A DNA stretch of 23,614 bases from Comamonadaceae bacterium. Its GTDB lineage: Bacteria > Pseudomonadota > Gammaproteobacteria > Burkholderiales > Burkholderiaceae_C. The position numbers and the translations under genes are program-made. This document shows, in pieces, positions 6,645 to 14,405 of the stretch. The notes under the pieces were generated by a model, which worked only from the letters and a program-made list of their open reading frames with translations, was not told the origin of the DNA and ran no database searches. The stretch covers positions 1 to 23,614 of the forward strand of contig CANCDA010000015.1 of NCBI GenBank assembly GCA_947374705.1, written 5' to 3'. Within the stretch, counting starts at the first letter, position 1, and each line of letters begins with the position of its first letter.

Positions 6645-7409
6645 ATGAAACTCGCCACCTGGAACGTCAACTCCCTCACCGTTCGCCTGCCTCAGGTGCT
6701 GGACTGGCTGGCCGCCAACCCGGTCGATGTGTTGGCGCTGCAAGAGATCAAGCTCACCGACGACAAGTTCCCGTTTGAGGCTCTGGCCCAAGCGGGTTAC
6801 AGCGCTCAATGTTTCGGGCAAAAAACCTACAACGGCGTGGCCCTGCTCTCACGCACCCCTGCAACGGATGTGGTGCGCAACATCCCCGGCTTTGACGACG
6901 AGATGGCACGCGTCATCTCGGGCACGGTGGATGGCGTGCGCGTGGTGGGGGCTTATTTTCCCAATGGACAGGAACCGGGTTCTGACAAGTTTGACTACAA
7001 AATGAACTGGCTCAAGGGCCTGAGACAGTGGCTGCGTGAAGAGCTGATGAAGCACCCCCAGCTCGTGCTCATGGGTGACTACAACATCACCTTTGACGAC
7101 GCCGATGTGTGGGACCCGGTGGGCCTGGCCGACACGATTCACTGCACGGAAGAGGAGCGCTACCACCTGCGTGCGCTGGTGGCACTGGGATTGACGGATT
7201 CGTTTCGCATGTTTGAGCAAGCGGCGAAGAGCTTCTCTTGGTGGGACTACCGAGACGGCGGTTTTAGGCGCAATCGTGGCCTGCGCATTGACCATATTTT
7301 GGTGAGCGATACGCTCAAGGCGAAGGTGCTGTCGTGTCACATTGACAAGACGCCGCGCAACAACGAGCGACCGAGCGATCACGCGCCCGTGGTGCTCACG
7401 CTCATCTGA
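6645..7409 (+). CDS. xth: Exodeoxyribonuclease III (AP endonuclease family)
   Basis: A 254-residue Mg2+-dependent AP endonuclease / 3'-exonuclease of base-excision repair. Family motifs in order are MKLATWNVNSLTVRL, DVLALQEIKL (catalytic Glu), YNGVALLSR, GAYFPNG, LMGDYNITFDDADVWDP, FSWWDYR, LRIDHILVS and RPSDHAPVVLTLI (catalytic Asp-His). I chose the ATG at 6645 because the family begins MK(L/I)xxWNVN. In-frame TTG at 6600 and ATG at 6615 would add a non-conserved leader. Its stop codon overlaps the 3' end of the convergent GGDEF/EAL gene by 8 bases. Confidence 0.95.
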   Translation: MKLATWNVNSLTVRLPQVLDWLAANPVDVLALQEIKLTDDKFPFEALAQAGYSAQCFGQKTYNGVALLSRTPATDVVRNIPGFDDEMARVISGTVDGVRVVGAYFPNGQEPGSDKFDYKMNWLKGLRQWLREELMKHPQLVLMGDYNITFDDADVWDPVGLADTIHCTEEERYHLRALVALGLTDSFRMFEQAAKSFSWWDYRDGGFRRNRGLRIDHILVSDTLKAKVLSCHIDKTPRNNERPSDHAPVVLTLI

Positions 7410-10400
7410 GAACCTGCGGCGTCGATGACTGCCAGGCCTTGTCGGACAACGTGGCCAGAGCGTGAAAAAACACGTCCTCTGGCTCAGGTTTTCCGAATAA
7501 ATAACCTTGGTAATACCGGCAACCTTGTTGAGCCAGGAAATGCCGCTGTTCCTCAGTCTGCACGCCTTCGGCAATCACTTCTAACTCCAGACTTCGCGCC
7601 AACGTGACGATGGTGCGGACAATGGCAGCGTCGTTCTCATCGACCATGACATCGCGCACAAAGGACTGGTCGATCTTGATCTCATCCAAGGGCAAACGTT
7701 TGAGGTAGGACAGCGAAGAGTAGCCGGTGCCAAAGTCGTCCAATGCGAAGCGAACCCCTTTGGACTTGAGCGCGTTCATTTTGGCAATGATGCCCTCCAC
7801 ATCGTCCAGCAGCAAACTCTCGGTCACCTCCAGTTTGAGTTGCAGCGGATTCGCGCCTGACTCCGCTAAGGACTGCAGCACCATGGCCACAAAATCAGCT
7901 TGACGGAACTGCCGCGCACTGATGTTGACGGCCAACACGAGAGGGGCGGTTTCGACTTGTCCAGCCCACGTCACCAATTGTTGGCAAGCGGTCTGCAACA
8001 CCCATTTGCCCAAGGGGATGATCAGCCCAGTCTCTTCGGCTACAGCAATGAATTCCGTTGGACGCAAGAGACCGCGTTTAGGATGCTGCCAACGCACCAA
8101 AGCTTCGCAGCCCACAGGCTCGCCCCGGACATTGACCTGCACTTGGTAGAGAAGCTGGAATTGCGCTGTCAACAGCCCCTCGCGAATGTCCGCCTCTAGG
8201 GTGGCACGCGCCATGACAGCGGCTTGCATGGCGGGGTCAAAGAAGCGCAGCGTGTTGCGTCCCGCGGCCTTGGCCTGGTACATGGCGACATCGGCATACT
8301 TCAAAAGTTCATCGACCGATTCTTTGTGGCCACTGAACAAGGCCACCCCAATGCTGGGCGTGCTGCGGTAATCGGCACCATCCAACTGGTAGGGGAAGTT
8401 GAGGGCTGACAGCACCTTTTCACCCACCGTCTTGGCTTGATTGGCCGCCTCGGTCGCGGAGGCATTGACGCCCTCCAACATCACGACAAACTCGTCGCCC
8501 CCCAGTCGAGCCACCGTGTCTTCTTCGCGCATGCAGGCCTTCAGGCGCTGCGCCACTTGCTTCAAGAGCTTGTCACCCTGGTCATGGCCACGGGTGTCGT
8601 TCAAGGTTTTGAAGTTGTCCAAATCGATGAAAAAGATCGCACCAAATAGTCCACTTCGGGCGCTGTTGGCCAGCGCATGGTGCAGCCGATCCATCATCAG
8701 GCGCCGATTGGGCAATTGCGTGAGGGGGTCGTAGAACGCCAGTTGCTGGATTTCAGATTCAGCCGCCTTGCGATCGGTGATGTTGGTGTGCATGCCCACA
8801 AAGTGAGTCACCCAGCCACGCACACCCTTGACCCCTGTGATGGTTTGGAAACTGGGGTAGGCGTCGCCGTTTTTACGGCGTATCCACATCTCACCCTGCC
8901 AATGCCCGGTTTGTTGAAGTGAGTGAATCAAATCATCGTAGAACGCCGGGGTATGGCGATCTGACCTGAGCATGTCCGGCGTCTTGCCCACCAGCTCCAC
9001 AGCGGTGTAACCGGTTTGCTCCAGGAACGATGGGTTGCAGCGCAGAATCACGTTTTTATGGTTGGTAATGACCATGGCCTCTTGGGATTCGAAGGCGGTG
9101 GCCGAAATGCGCAAATCCGCCTCCACCCGGCGCATCTCGCGCAGGTACAAGACCATGGCAAAAGCAGTGATCACCAACAAGCCCCCTGCCACGGCGATCA
9201 AGACAAACAAGCCCCATTTCTCATAGGTCAGCCGTGACCATTCGGTCAAAGACTGCGTCACGTGAATAGTGACCAATCCATCGGCCAAGGCTTGCGAAGC
9301 CAACACAGTGGGGTAATTCGTTGGCCCCAAGCGTACGGCCAAAGGCAGTCTGGCATCACCCCAAGGGCGAGTGGGCAACGCTTCAAAAGCCGATTGCCCG
9401 TATTGCAGCTTGATTGTCTCGCTGGACAACTGCGTCACACGCGCATTTGGCAAAAATTTGAACGTCAAGGATTTGTCGGCGGCCAAAACAATCACGCCGT
9501 TCGCATCCGATATAAAAGCCTGGGCCTGTCCCACCCAAGCCGCCAGACTGGACAGATTGCGCTTGACCACCACAGCCCCCACAAAGCGACCGTGATCAAA
9601 CACGGGCTGCGAGTAAAAAAGACCAGGTAAACGGGTCTTCAAGCCTAATGCGTATTGTTGACCCGGCAGGCCTGACTTGGCTTGCACAAAATACTCGCGT
9701 GCACTGTAATTGGTCCCAATGAAACTGTCGGGATCGCCGTAATTGCTGGCGGCCACACAATCGCCAGCCGCATTGATGACCCAAATCACATCGGCCTTGA
9801 ATTGGAGCGCAGCCACGAGCAGGGTTTTATTCAGCTCCAGGAGTTCAGCGTCGTTGAGCCATTCATGTTGTCGCGTCGCCAAGGGCAGGGTTGATACGGC
9901 AGCATCCGGGCCAAAGCGCCGCAAGGTCAAATGCACATCCGCGCTGTGCATGTACATCATAGGAATGGCCTTGAGCAGCTGTAGGCTTTCGTCCATCAAG
10001 GTGGCTTCATTGCTGGCTCGCCGGGTGGAATCTGCCAAAGCTTGGGTGTACAGCTTGGTGATCTGAGTGTCGCTGTAGCGGTCGGCAATGACCCACGATG
10101 TTAAGACCCACCCCAAAACCAGGGCCGTGATGATTTTGTAGGACTGCCCCATTGAGCGAAGTTTGGGCTTGACCACATAGGTGGCGACCACGGTCAAAAT
10201 AATGACCATCAAGGACACGGCCAAAACAATCAGCGCCATAAAGCTCGGGGTCAGTACGGTCTCCACGCCACTGGCATCACTCTCGCGGATGAAATAGGCC
10301 GCAGCCATGGCCGTGTAATGCATGGCAGAGACCGCCAAGCCCAATGTCAATGCGGACAAGGGCAAGCTCCATTTCCGCCAACCCGCCGCCCAGGCCTGTA

Positions 10401-10941
10401 GGCGGAATTTGATCCAGATGGCCGCGGTGGACAGCCCCACCGCCAGCAGCAGGGACACGATCACCCAGCCCAGGTTGTAGCGCACCAAGCCTTCGAGCCG
10501 CAAACCCACCATACCGGTGTAGTGCATGGCGCCTATGCCCGCCCCCATCAGCAAGCCGCCCAGCGCGAGCTGTGACCGAGTAATTGCGGATCGACTCATG
10601 ATTTGTAAAGCCATGGCACTGGCCAAAATGCTGGGCAACACAGACAGCAGTGTGTAGCTCACATCAAAGCCTGTGACACAAGGCAGGCTAAACGCGAGCA
10701 TGCCAATGAAATGCATGGCCCAGATACCCCAACCCAGGCACAAGCTGCCCACGATGAACCACAAGCGGCGGATTTTTGGCCCCGACACGGTATTGCTGAT
10801 GTTCAAAGACACCAGCAAGGCCGCATAAGACGCCAATACAGCCACGCCCAGCGACATCGAGACCAACACGGCGTCATAGACGCCGGTGTAGATCAGGCTG
10901 CTGTCGGTCGGGGCAATGAAAAGGCTGAAAAAATCAGGCAT
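7402..10941 (-). CDS. MHYT / periplasmic sensor / PAS / GGDEF / EAL bifunctional c-di-GMP enzyme
   Basis: A 1179-residue inner-membrane sensor that can in principle make and degrade cyclic di-GMP. An N-terminal seven-helix MHYT module spans about residues 20-255, with three motifs (MHFIGM 76-81, MHYTGM 139-144, MHYTAM 207-212), proposed to bind copper and sense O2, CO or NO. A further TM (about 270-286) precedes a long extracytoplasmic region (about 290-570) resembling a dCache sensor, then a TM near 576-600. PAS lies at about 610-725. The GGDEF domain has an intact GGDEF (814-818) and an RxxD inhibitory site (805-808) at the canonical 5-residue spacing. The EAL domain (about 915-1165) keeps EAL at 946-948, EVTES and DDFGTGYSS. 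I start at MPDFFSLF; an upstream in-frame start would add a non-membrane leader. Confidence 0.93.
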   Translation of the reverse strand: MPDFFSLFIAPTDSSLIYTGVYDAVLVSMSLGVAVLASYAALLVSLNISNTVSGPKIRRLWFIVGSLCLGWGIWAMHFIGMLAFSLPCVTGFDVSYTLLSVLPSILASAMALQIMSRSAITRSQLALGGLLMGAGIGAMHYTGMVGLRLEGLVRYNLGWVIVSLLLAVGLSTAAIWIKFRLQAWAAGWRKWSLPLSALTLGLAVSAMHYTAMAAAYFIRESDASGVETVLTPSFMALIVLAVSLMVIILTVVATYVVKPKLRSMGQSYKIITALVLGWVLTSWVIADRYSDTQITKLYTQALADSTRRASNEATLMDESLQLLKAIPMMYMHSADVHLTLRRFGPDAAVSTLPLATRQHEWLNDAELLELNKTLLVAALQFKADVIWVINAAGDCVAASNYGDPDSFIGTNYSAREYFVQAKSGLPGQQYALGLKTRLPGLFYSQPVFDHGRFVGAVVVKRNLSSLAAWVGQAQAFISDANGVIVLAADKSLTFKFLPNARVTQLSSETIKLQYGQSAFEALPTRPWGDARLPLAVRLGPTNYPTVLASQALADGLVTIHVTQSLTEWSRLTYEKWGLFVLIAVAGGLLVITAFAMVLYLREMRRVEADLRISATAFESQEAMVITNHKNVILRCNPSFLEQTGYTAVELVGKTPDMLRSDRHTPAFYDDLIHSLQQTGHWQGEMWIRRKNGDAYPSFQTITGVKGVRGWVTHFVGMHTNITDRKAAESEIQQLAFYDPLTQLPNRRLMMDRLHHALANSARSGLFGAIFFIDLDNFKTLNDTRGHDQGDKLLKQVAQRLKACMREEDTVARLGGDEFVVMLEGVNASATEAANQAKTVGEKVLSALNFPYQLDGADYRSTPSIGVALFSGHKESVDELLKYADVAMYQAKAAGRNTLRFFDPAMQAAVMARATLEADIREGLLTAQFQLLYQVQVNVRGEPVGCEALVRWQHPKRGLLRPTEFIAVAEETGLIIPLGKWVLQTACQQLVTWAGQVETAPLVLAVNISARQFRQADFVAMVLQSLAESGANPLQLKLEVTESLLLDDVEGIIAKMNALKSKGVRFALDDFGTGYSSLSYLKRLPLDEIKIDQSFVRDVMVDENDAAIVRTIVTLARSLELEVIAEGVQTEEQRHFLAQQGCRYYQGYLFGKPEPEDVFFHALATLSDKAWQSSTPQVLR

Positions 10942-11041
10942 GGTGGGCGGTAAAAGGCTAACCCACCATGGTAACAAATGCCCGCCACAAAATTCATCCG
11001 TAGGCCTACCTAGCCTAAGCAATAAAAGCCGTTTCCGTGAT

Positions 11042-12577
11042 TTATTCCAGCCCCAATTCCTGGATTTTTCGGGTAATGGTGTTGCGCCCTATGCCCAGTT
11101 TGTGCGCGGCCTCAATCCGACGGCCTTTGGTGTTGTCCAGTGCGGTCTGGATGAGGCGGGACTCAAAACGCTTGGTCAGCACGTCCCACACGTCCGTGCG
11201 CCCGCTGCTAAGCAGGGCAATGGCCTCGATCTGGAGTGCGTTCTCCCAGCCCTCGGTGGGCGGTATGACCAGGGCCTGCACGGCTGGCATACCCAGCACA
11301 AGCGCAGCGCCGTCGGGCAGCGTCATCGGCCCTACAGGCCTTAGCGTTAGCGTTGGCGTTGGCGTTGGCGTTGGCGTTGGACTGGCCACTGCGGGTGCGT
11401 CAGCCAAAGCGGCCTGCACTTCCACTTCGGGTGGCAGGTCTTTAGACTCAATCACCTGGGCCGGCGCCATCACGGTCAACCAGTGGCAGATGTTCTCCAA
11501 CTGGCGCACATTGCCAGGAAAGTTAAAGCGGCTCAACCAGCTCAGAGCCGAATCGGCGATGCGCTTGGGCTCCACGCCCAACTGACGCGCACTCGTATTG
11601 AGAAATTGCCGCGTCAGCATGGGGATGTCTTCACGACGTTCGCGCAGCGCGGGCAGGCGTAGGCGGATGACGTTCAAGCGGTGGAACAAATCCTCGCGGA
11701 ACACGCCTTCTTTGACGCGCTGCTCCAGGTCTTGGTGCGTTGCCGCAATCACGCGCACATTGGTCTTGACGGCGCTGTGGCCACCGACGCGGTAGAAATG
11801 CCCGTCGCTCAAGACGCGCAGCAGGCGGGTTTGCAGGTCAAACGGCATGTCGCCGATTTCATCCAAAAACAGCGTGCCCCCATCGGCCTGCTCAAAGCGG
11901 CCCCGGCGCATGGTTTGTGCGCCAGTGAAAGCGCCGCGCTCATGGCCAAACAGCTCGGACTCCAACAAGTCTTTGGGAATGGCGGCGGTGTTAATGGCCA
12001 CGAACGGGCCTTTGGCTTTGAGCGAATGCTTGTGCAAGGCATGCGCCACCAGCTCCTTACCCGTGCCGGATTCACCGGTGATGAGTACAGTGACGTTGCT
12101 CTGGCTCAGGCGACCAATGGCGCGAAACACGTCTTGCATGGCCGGGGCCTGGCCCAGCATTTCCGGGGTGGCGGCCACGGCCTCCAGCGCGACTTCTTCG
12201 CGCTGGCTTTCTTCCACCGCACGGCGAATCAACTCCACCGCCTTGGGCACATCAAAGGGCTTGGGCAGGTACTCGAAAGCACCGCCCTGAAAGGCCGACA
12301 CGGCGCTATCGAGGTCAGAAAATGCCGTCATGATGATGACGGGCAAGCCTGGGAAGCGCGCCTTGACTTTCTCCAGCAAATCCAACCCGGTGCTGCCCGG
12401 CATGCGGATGTCACTCACCAGGACTTGCGGGCCACCCTCTTCATCGGCGTGATCCAGCGCGGCCAGCACGTCTTTGGGGTTGGTGAAGCTGCGGGTGGGC
12501 AGCTCTTCGCGCTGTAGTGCTTTTTCAAGGACAAAGCGGATGGACTGGTCATCATCTACGATCCAAATCGGCTTCAT
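11042..12577 (-). CDS. ntrC: Nitrogen regulation response regulator NtrC (sigma-54 activator)
   Basis: An activator of sigma-54 promoters when phosphorylated by NtrB. The receiver domain (1-120) has acidic residues at 8-10, phospho-acceptor Asp56 in VSDIRMPG and Lys106 in YLPKPFD. The AAA+ domain (about 140-385) has Walker A GESGTGKE (168-175), the sigma-54-contacting GAFTGA loop (215-220) and Walker B LFLDE (ending 240). A Fis-type helix-turn-helix ends the protein (KGRRIEAAHKLGIGRNTITRKI). Odd feature: the linker before the HTH carries a Thr-Pro repeat (about residues 399-412) encoded by a hexanucleotide DNA repeat. It lies 93 bp downstream of ntrB on the same strand, and its stop is 100 bp upstream of the MHYT gene start. 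Confidence 0.97.
   Translation of the reverse strand: MKPIWIVDDDQSIRFVLEKALQREELPTRSFTNPKDVLAALDHADEEGGPQVLVSDIRMPGSTGLDLLEKVKARFPGLPVIIMTAFSDLDSAVSAFQGGAFEYLPKPFDVPKAVELIRRAVEESQREEVALEAVAATPEMLGQAPAMQDVFRAIGRLSQSNVTVLITGESGTGKELVAHALHKHSLKAKGPFVAINTAAIPKDLLESELFGHERGAFTGAQTMRRGRFEQADGGTLFLDEIGDMPFDLQTRLLRVLSDGHFYRVGGHSAVKTNVRVIAATHQDLEQRVKEGVFREDLFHRLNVIRLRLPALRERREDIPMLTRQFLNTSARQLGVEPKRIADSALSWLSRFNFPGNVRQLENICHWLTVMAPAQVIESKDLPPEVEVQAALADAPAVASPTPTPTPTPTLTLRPVGPMTLPDGAALVLGMPAVQALVIPPTEGWENALQIEAIALLSSGRTDVWDVLTKRFESRLIQTALDNTKGRRIEAAHKLGIGRNTITRKIQELGLE
11341..11380. repeat. Hexanucleotide tandem repeat inside ntrC
   Basis: Six full units plus a partial of TTRGCG (two TTAGCG, then four TTGGCG and TTGG) encode alternating Thr-Pro and Thr-Leu in the linker between the AAA+ domain and the HTH of NtrC. 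Units of six keep the reading frame, so copy number could vary without breaking the gene. Confidence 0.9.
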
Positions 12578-12620
12578 GTATAGGTGTCCCTTCGGTCGTG
12601 CGGCTCAACTAATCCGTTGA

Positions 12621-12661
12621 GGACAGAGCAAAGTTCACTGCGTGTAACTCTGGGTCTGTCC
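12621..12661. other. Imperfect hairpin in the ntrB-ntrC gap
   Basis: Outer arms GGACAGA (12621-12627) and TCTGTCC (12655-12661) pair perfectly. Inside them AGTT/AACT and CAC/GTG pair around a TGC loop, with small internal loops and one bulged T. It sits between the ntrB stop and the ntrC start. No U-tract follows on the coding strand, so it is not a classic terminator. It could be an RNA-processing or attenuation structure, or have no function. Confidence 0.4.
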
Positions 12662-12670
12662 CGCAAAGTC

Positions 12671-13741
12671 TCAGGGAAGCGGTATCAATATTTTAAAATC
12701 TGTGCGTCCGGGCAGGCTGTCACACTCGATCAAACCATGGTGCTGCTGAACAAAGGTTTGCGCCAATGTCAGCCCTAGCCCAGAGCCGCCCTCTCGCCCC
12801 GACACCAGCGGGTAAAAAATGCGGTCTTTGATCGAGTCTGGCACGCCAGGCCCGTTGTCCATGACATGCAATTCCAATGCCAATCGGTAACGCTGTTTGC
12901 CAAAGGTCACACCCCGTGCCACGCGCGTGGCAAAGGTCAAGCGCGCATCACCTGCGTTCATCCTCTCGGCCAGGGCCTGGCAGGCGTTGTGGGCGATGTT
13001 GAGAACCGTCTGGATCAGTTGCTCTTTATCTCCCCGAAACTCGGGGATCGAGGTGTCGTAATCCCGCACCACGCGCAGGCCTTTGGGGAACTCGGCCAAG
13101 ATCAAGGAGCGCACCCGCTCACAAACCTCATGGATGTTCACATCACCCACCACATGGGGCCGCCGGTGCGGGGCCAGCAAGCGATCTACCAGGGTTTGCA
13201 AGCGGTCTGCCTCATGGATGATGACTTGGGTGTACTCCTTGAGTTCGCGCGAGTCGATCTCCATCTCCAGCAACTGCGCCGCACCGCGAATGCCGCCCAA
13301 GGGATTTTTGATTTCGTGAGCCAGGTTGCGAATCAGCTCTTTGTTGGCCTGGGCTTGGTCGAGCAATCGCTCTTCACGCTCTTGGCGGGCCTGCTGCTCC
13401 AGCGGCAGCATTTCAACAATGAAGGTTTTGGGCTCGTCGGTTTGGGTGACGATCACATGGACGGGCAGCAGCTCAGGGGTGTGTCGTTTGAGCCAAGCGT
13501 CGTAACGCAGCGCCGCAAATTGGTTGCCCTCGGCCCCGAGCAGTGCGTTTTGAAGCACATGGGGTTCGGCAAAGCTGGCGCAAAAGTTATTGCCTTCGAT
13601 GTTGCGGCGCGAGGTGCCCAGCGCATCCTCCAGCGCAGCATTGGCGAACAGCACCGAGCCGTCGCTGTGAACAACGGCGATCAGTGTAGCCAGCAGGTCA
13701 AACGGCTGGAAACGGGAGGGGGGGGAAGTTGGCTTTTTCAA
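12671..13741 (-). CDS. ntrB: Nitrogen regulation sensor histidine kinase NtrB
   Basis: A 356-residue cytoplasmic kinase that phosphorylates NtrC and is normally controlled by PII protein. An N-terminal PAS-like domain (about 12-115) is followed by the dimerisation/phospho-acceptor region with His142 in NLAHEIKNPLGG. The catalytic domain then shows the N box VLNIAHNACQAL, DNGPGVPD and GGSGLGL. No TM segments are seen, as expected for NtrB. The only upstream start in frame is a TTG at 13741, two bases after the stop of the preceding gene; no ATG or GTG is available near the PAS start, so I accept TTG with reservation. A run of eight C residues (coding strand) encodes residues 6-8 and could slip. 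Confidence 0.95.
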   Translation of the reverse strand: MKKPTSPPSRFQPFDLLATLIAVVHSDGSVLFANAALEDALGTSRRNIEGNNFCASFAEPHVLQNALLGAEGNQFAALRYDAWLKRHTPELLPVHVIVTQTDEPKTFIVEMLPLEQQARQEREERLLDQAQANKELIRNLAHEIKNPLGGIRGAAQLLEMEIDSRELKEYTQVIIHEADRLQTLVDRLLAPHRRPHVVGDVNIHEVCERVRSLILAEFPKGLRVVRDYDTSIPEFRGDKEQLIQTVLNIAHNACQALAERMNAGDARLTFATRVARGVTFGKQRYRLALELHVMDNGPGVPDSIKDRIFYPLVSGREGGSGLGLTLAQTFVQQHHGLIECDSLPGRTDFKILIPLP

Positions 13742-13743
13742 GC

Positions 13744-14247
13744 CTAGTATTTTGAAGCAGCGTTGTTTGCGGGGGCTACACGACCGATTTCACGCTGGAT
13801 ACCAGAAATATCGCTGTCATTGCGGTCGATATGGGCCTTGAGTTCGGCCACGCGGTCCAGGTATTTTTGATGATTACGCGTCTCGGGGCCGAGCTTCTCG
13901 GGCTCACCGTTGTTGTATTCCTTGAGCAACTCTTCACGGCGGGCTTGCGAGCGCTTCAACTCGGACTCCAAAATCTGCCGGGCATCGGAGTCGCGCGAAC
14001 GCTGTTCAGGCGCGTCCACGCGCTGACCCGACTGCGTGGCAGCAGCCACACGCACCGGCGCGGCGGCAGCGGGGCGCTGGGATTGCACCACCGTCACATT
14101 GCCACCTTCAAGCAACTTGCAGTTGTGCTTTTGCCCCGCAGGCACGGTGTTGGTGTACTCGTTACCGCAACGGTAAATGCGGTCTTGGGCAAAACTGTTT
14201 GCTACCAAAAACGTAGCAGCGATTGGGATCAATAAAGCGTGTTTCAT
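13744..14247 (-). CDS. Exported DUF4124-like protein of unknown function
   Basis: A 167-residue protein with a clear signal peptide (MKHALLIPIAATFLVANSFA, cleavage near residue 20). It then has DRIYRCGNEYTNTVP...CKLLEGG, a short two-cysteine segment resembling DUF4124. The rest is an Ala/Arg/Gln-rich linker and a highly charged helical region (about 90-155: ESELKRSQARREELLKEYN, then a DRVAELKAHID helix) that may form a coiled coil. It probably acts in the periplasm. It lies between glnA and ntrB, with its stop two bases before the ntrB TTG start, so ntrB translation may depend on it. That placement suggests co-expression with nitrogen regulators, but nothing in the sequence indicates a nitrogen function. 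Confidence 0.8.
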   Translation of the reverse strand: MKHALLIPIAATFLVANSFAQDRIYRCGNEYTNTVPAGQKHNCKLLEGGNVTVVQSQRPAAAAPVRVAAATQSGQRVDAPEQRSRDSDARQILESELKRSQARREELLKEYNNGEPEKLGPETRNHQKYLDRVAELKAHIDRNDSDISGIQREIGRVAPANNAASKY

Positions 14248-14335
14248 ACTGTCTTTCGCGCCGCAGTGAACGCGGGGCCGGTCGATAAGTATCTCTCAAC
14301 CCAGAAATAAATCAAGCCCTCTGAGCGCACGCCAA

Positions 14336-14365
14336 CAAAAAGGACGGCCAAAGCCGTCCTTTTTG
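14336..14365 (-). terminator. Rho-independent terminator of glnA
   Basis: A perfect 13-bp stem (CAAAAAGGACGGC pairing with GCCGTCCTTTTTG) with a 4-nt loop ends in a T-run on both strands. It lies about 40 bases past the glnA stop on the minus strand. It separates glnA from the exported-protein / ntrB / ntrC unit, so those genes need either read-through or their own promoter in 14248-14335. Confidence 0.92.
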
Positions 14366-14405
14366 TGCGACAGCTTGTAACGCGTTACAAGCCTTGACTA
14401 GCCCC

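Noticed and set aside
11000..11009. GTAGGCCTAC palindrome between ntrC and the MHYT gene as an operator or terminator
   Set aside because: It is short, with no flanking T-run and no known matching regulator. A 10-bp palindrome alone is not enough.
11681..13747. Long plus-strand ORFs (278 and 293 residues) opposite ntrC and ntrB
   Set aside because: They are antisense shadows of strongly conserved NtrC and NtrB coding sequence and have no family features.
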